64,000 nucleotides of DNA, taken from positions 2,976,001-3,040,000 of the forward strand of contig NZ_CP053382.1 in the NCBI RefSeq assembly GCF_014931605.1, given 5' to 3'. The DNA comes from Halomonas sp. MCCC 1A13316. Its GTDB lineage: Bacteria; Pseudomonadota; Gammaproteobacteria; Pseudomonadales; Halomonadaceae. The position numbers and the translations under genes were made by a program. Below are positions 59,699-64,000 of the stretch, in pieces (within the stretch, counting starts at the first letter, position 1; each line of letters starts with the position of its first letter). The notes under the pieces were generated by a model, which made no database searches, was not told the origin of the DNA, and saw only the letters and a program-made list of their open reading frames with translations.

Positions 59699-60958
59699 TC
59701 AGCGCACCATTCCGATGACGCGTTCCAAGGCCGCCGTGAAGATCTCGACCTCCTCCAGCGTGTTGTAGACGGCGAACGAGGCACGACAGGTTGCCGTCAC
59801 ACCGAAGTGCGCCAGCAGCGGCTGGGCACAGTGGTTGCCGGTCCGAATTGCCACGCCGAGTTGATCGATCAGGAGCGCAATGTCCTGCGAGTGCGCCCCC
59901 TCGACGACGAAGGAGAGCACACCGGCCTTGTCCGGTGCCGTACCCAGGATGCGCAGCCCGTCGATTCGCGACACGGCGTCCGTGGCTTGCTGGAGCAACG
60001 CTGCCTCCCAGGCGCCGATGCGCTCGATCCCCACGTCGGCGACCCAATCGAGTGCCACTCCCAGCGCGATTACCTCGGCGATGGCCGGTGTGCCCGCCTC
60101 GAACTTGTGCGGAACGTCGGCGAAGATGGTCGGCACGTCGAAGGAGACGCTCTTGATCATCTCGCCACCGCCCTGCCACGGAGGCATCGCCTCGAGTAGC
60201 TCGGCCTTGCCGTAGAGCACGCCGGCGCCGGTGGGGCCATAGACCTTGTGCCCCGAGAAGGCATAGAAATCGGCATCTATCTCACGCACGTCGATCTTCT
60301 GGTGCGGAGCCGCCTGGGCGCCGTCGATCAGGATCAGCGCACCGCGCTCATGGGCGACGGTCGCCATCTCGCGCACGGGGTTGACGGTACCGAAGGCGTT
60401 GGAGACGTGATTCACGGCCACCAGCTTCGTGCGCTCGGTGAAGAGCGCACGATAGGCGTCGAGGTCGAGCACGCCGCGCTCGTCCACCGGAATCACCTTG
60501 ACCACGATACCGAGCTGGCCGGCCAGCAGTTGCCAAGGCACGATGTTGGAGTGGTGCTCGAGAAGCGACACCAGGACCTCGTCGCCCTCCTTCAGGTTGG
60601 CACGCCCCCAACTGTGGGCGACCAGATTGATCGCCTCGGTGGTGCCGCGGGTAAAGACGATCTCACGCCGCTCGGCCGCTCCCAGGAAGGCGCGTACCGT
60701 ATCCCGCGTCGCTTCATAGGCCGCCGTTGCCTCGTCGGCCAGGGTATGCAAGCCGCGATGGATATTGGCGTTGTAGCGGCTGTAGTAGTCGCGAAAGGTA
60801 TCGATCACCGCGAGCGGCGTCTGGCTGGTCGCCGCATTGTCGAAGTAGATCAGCGGGTGGCCATGGACCTGCCGCTCGAGGATCGGGAACTGAGCGCGAA
60901 TCCCGGCTACGTCGAGGGCCGGTGCATCAAGCGGCTGCTTATCGGCCAGGTTGTTCAT
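59699..60958 (-). CDS. sufS: Cysteine desulfurase SufS
   Basis: 419 aa. PLP lysine in DFYAFSGHKVYGPTGAGVLY; catalytic cysteine in GVTATCRASFAVYNTLEEVE; substrate and cofactor blocks TRGTTEAINLVAHSWGRANL and SLLEHHSNIVPWQLLAGQLG. This is the group II (SufS/CsdA) type. It takes sulfur from cysteine for the SufBCD scaffold. sufD lies 14 bp upstream and sufT directly downstream. No SufE or SufU partner gene follows in this window. Confidence 0.96.
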   Translation of the reverse strand: MNNLADKQPLDAPALDVAGIRAQFPILERQVHGHPLIYFDNAATSQTPLAVIDTFRDYYSRYNANIHRGLHTLADEATAAYEATRDTVRAFLGAAERREIVFTRGTTEAINLVAHSWGRANLKEGDEVLVSLLEHHSNIVPWQLLAGQLGIVVKVIPVDERGVLDLDAYRALFTERTKLVAVNHVSNAFGTVNPVREMATVAHERGALILIDGAQAAPHQKIDVREIDADFYAFSGHKVYGPTGAGVLYGKAELLEAMPPWQGGGEMIKSVSFDVPTIFADVPHKFEAGTPAIAEVIALGVALDWVADVGIERIGAWEAALLQQATDAVSRIDGLRILGTAPDKAGVLSFVVEGAHSQDIALLIDQLGVAIRTGNHCAQPLLAHFGVTATCRASFAVYNTLEEVEIFTAALERVIGMVR

Positions 60959-60972
60959 CGCTCTCTCCTCGC

Positions 60973-62336
60973 TTACTCGTCGTGCAGGGCCATGGCGGCT
61001 TCCACCAGCCCGGCCAGGTTGAAGCGCTCCGGCAGCTTGCCGGCCACGGCCAGCTCCACTCGTTCAGCTACCGCATCCAGATCGACCTGCTCCATCACTT
61101 CGCCGGCGAAGGCCAGGGTCAGCAGGCCTCGCGCAGTCTGTTCGTCGATGCCGCGGGTGCGCAGGGCGAACACGGCTTCCTCGTCGAGCTGCCCTGTGGT
61201 GGTGCCGTGGGAGCACTTGACGTCGTCGGCATAGATCTCGAGCTCCGGCTTGGCGTCGATCTCGGCGCGGTCGGAGAGCAGCAGGTTGGCATTGCTCTGG
61301 AAGCCTTCGATCTTCTGGCTGTCACGCTTGACCACCACTTTGCCGTTGAACACTCCACGGGCGCGGTCGTCGAGAATGCCCTTGTAATTCTCGTTGGAGA
61401 AAGTACGCGGTGCGTTGTGATTGGCCAGGGTGTGATTGTCGATGTGCTGACGACCCTGACCGTAGAACAACCCGTAGAAATGGGCCTCGGCCCCTTCCCC
61501 ATTCAGCTCGCTGATGAGGTCGTTGCGCACCAGGCTGCCGCCCAGGTTCAGGTTGAACGAGGTGTAGCGGCTATCACGGCCCTGTTCGGCGTGGATGCTG
61601 GCCACGTGCACGTCCCCGGGTGCGGCTTCCTGCAGCTTGTAGTGGCTGAGTATCGCCCCGCGGTCGAGCAGCAACTCGGCCACCAGGTTGGTGAAGTTAG
61701 CCGCCTCGCCCTCGCCGATGTGGTGCTCGATCAGCGTCGCTTGGCTGCGCGCCCCTGCCTCGACCAGAATGCGTGGATGGCTCATTACCGGCTTGGCATT
61801 GGCCCGCGACAGAAACTGCAGCAGAATCGGCTTCTCTACCACACTGCCCGGCGCCAGGCGCACCACAGCGCCCTCTTCCACGAAGGCGGTGTTGAGCGCC
61901 GAGAACGGCGAGAACTCGACGCCGGTCAAACGGCCCAGCGCCCCGCCCACGGCTTCATGGTTGTCTGCCAGCGCCTGCGACAGCGGTAGAACCGCTACGC
62001 CGCCAGGCAGTTCACCCAGGTCGGAGAGCGCCGCCGAGAACACGCCATCGACGAAGGTCAACCGGTGCGCCTCGATGGGTAGCGTTAACGCCGCGGCGGA
62101 GGCCGGTGAAAAATCAGCGCTGTCGGTCAGCGTGAAATCGCCGCGAGCGATGGCACGCACGTCCGTATATTTCCACGCCTCGTCGCGGCGAGTGGGAAAG
62201 CCGAGCGCTTCGAAGCGAGCCGCACCGGCCTGACGGCGGGCGGCAATCCAGGTCGGCTCAACTCCACGGCTTGCGTTGCGTTCCGCGAGGCGATCGAGAA
62301 AGGTATTTACCTCGCGTAACTGCTGTTCAACATTAC

Positions 62337-62340
<4 letters not shown>
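60973..62340 (-). CDS. sufD: Fe-S cluster assembly protein SufD
   Basis: 455 aa. Right-handed beta-helix scaffold protein: RLTFVDGVFSAALSDLGELP, HPRILVEAGARSQATLIEHH, then the conserved core NHTLANHNAPRTFSNENYKG, VFNGKVVVKRDSQKIEGFQS, NANLLLSDRAEIDAKPELEI and YADDVKCSHGTTTGQLDEEA. The histidine in CSHGTTTG is the one implicated in cluster assembly. It forms SufBC2D with SufB and SufC. The ATG overlaps the sufC stop by 4 bp. Confidence 0.96.
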
Positions 62341-63095
<755 letters not shown>

Positions 63096-63166
63096 TACCT
63101 TTTCAAATCTGGCGAGCCGCCACGCGACCCGAAAAAAATGTCTGAGCGGGACCGAGCCAAAAGGCC

Positions 63167-64000
<834 letters not shown>

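Overview
The window is high-GC, densely coded gammaproteobacterial chromosome. Gene content and protein style (PutA without an N-terminal DNA-binding domain beside an AraC regulator, a glpSTPQUV-glpD glycerol locus, tandem OmpW proteins, SufBCDST, PA0069-type radical SAM protein, DUF3549, YqcC, YeaC) suggest a halophilic member of the Halomonadaceae, Halomonas or a close relative. That assignment is by recognition of protein families, not by a database search. No prophage, plasmid origin or CRISPR array was seen. Mobile or selfish DNA is limited to a decayed group II intron and a small toxin-antitoxin pair.

Layout. 1-3714: an acyl-CoA ligase (NDP-forming, cut by the left edge) and an enoyl-CoA hydratase, divergent from an RpiR-type regulator. 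3745-7749: a quinone oxidoreductase, an unknown protein, a glycerophosphodiesterase and a PncC-NadE fusion. 7770-22973: a cobalamin locus on the minus strand. It runs cobT-cbiB-cobD-cobU-cobS-cobC-cobU-like, then a cobalamin riboswitch, then btuB-btuF-btuC-btuD-cobB-cobO-bluB(pseudogene). A plus-strand ParDE-like toxin-antitoxin pair separates this from cobQ. Behind the cobQ terminator lies an ORF-less remnant of a group IIC-type intron. 23031-33393: mixed housekeeping genes: a P1B ATPase, an SOS-box-controlled radical SAM protein, GST, alcohol dehydrogenase, DUF2797, YeaC, rhomboid protease, metallophosphoesterase, NAD kinase and an EamA transporter. 33474-41365: the glycerol ABC importer glpSTPQUV followed by glpD behind an intrinsic terminator. 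41833-43933: a Pmp3-like membrane protein, a CBS protein, a candidate sRNA, tRNA-Gly(CCC) and a small membrane protein. 43995-49701: proline catabolism (AraC regulator, putA, putP). 49774-58325: OmpW pair, gamma-glutamylcyclotransferase-like protein, yqcC, a polar amino-acid/cystine-type ABC transporter, DUF3549, a rimB-like/rimK pair and an unknown helical protein. 58338-64000: a SanA-like protein and sufB(partial)-C-D-S-T.

How the genes work together. The cobalamin genes cover corrinoid uptake (BtuBFCD), a,c-diamidation (CobB), adenosylation (CobO), later amidations (CobQ), aminopropanol attachment (CobD, CbiB) and nucleotide-loop assembly (CobU, CobT, CobS, CobC). The only visible gene for making the lower ligand 5,6-dimethylbenzimidazole, bluB, is broken by a frameshift and an internal deletion. 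The glycerol locus imports glycerol and oxidises glycerol-3-phosphate; the kinase GlpK is not in the window. The put locus imports proline and oxidises it to glutamate. The suf operon builds Fe-S clusters.

The most notable observations are the group II intron relic in the cobQ terminator, the PncC-NadE fusion, the decayed bluB, the complementary motif degeneration in GlpS and GlpT, a strong SOS box on the radical SAM gene and a well-formed candidate sRNA next to the tRNA.
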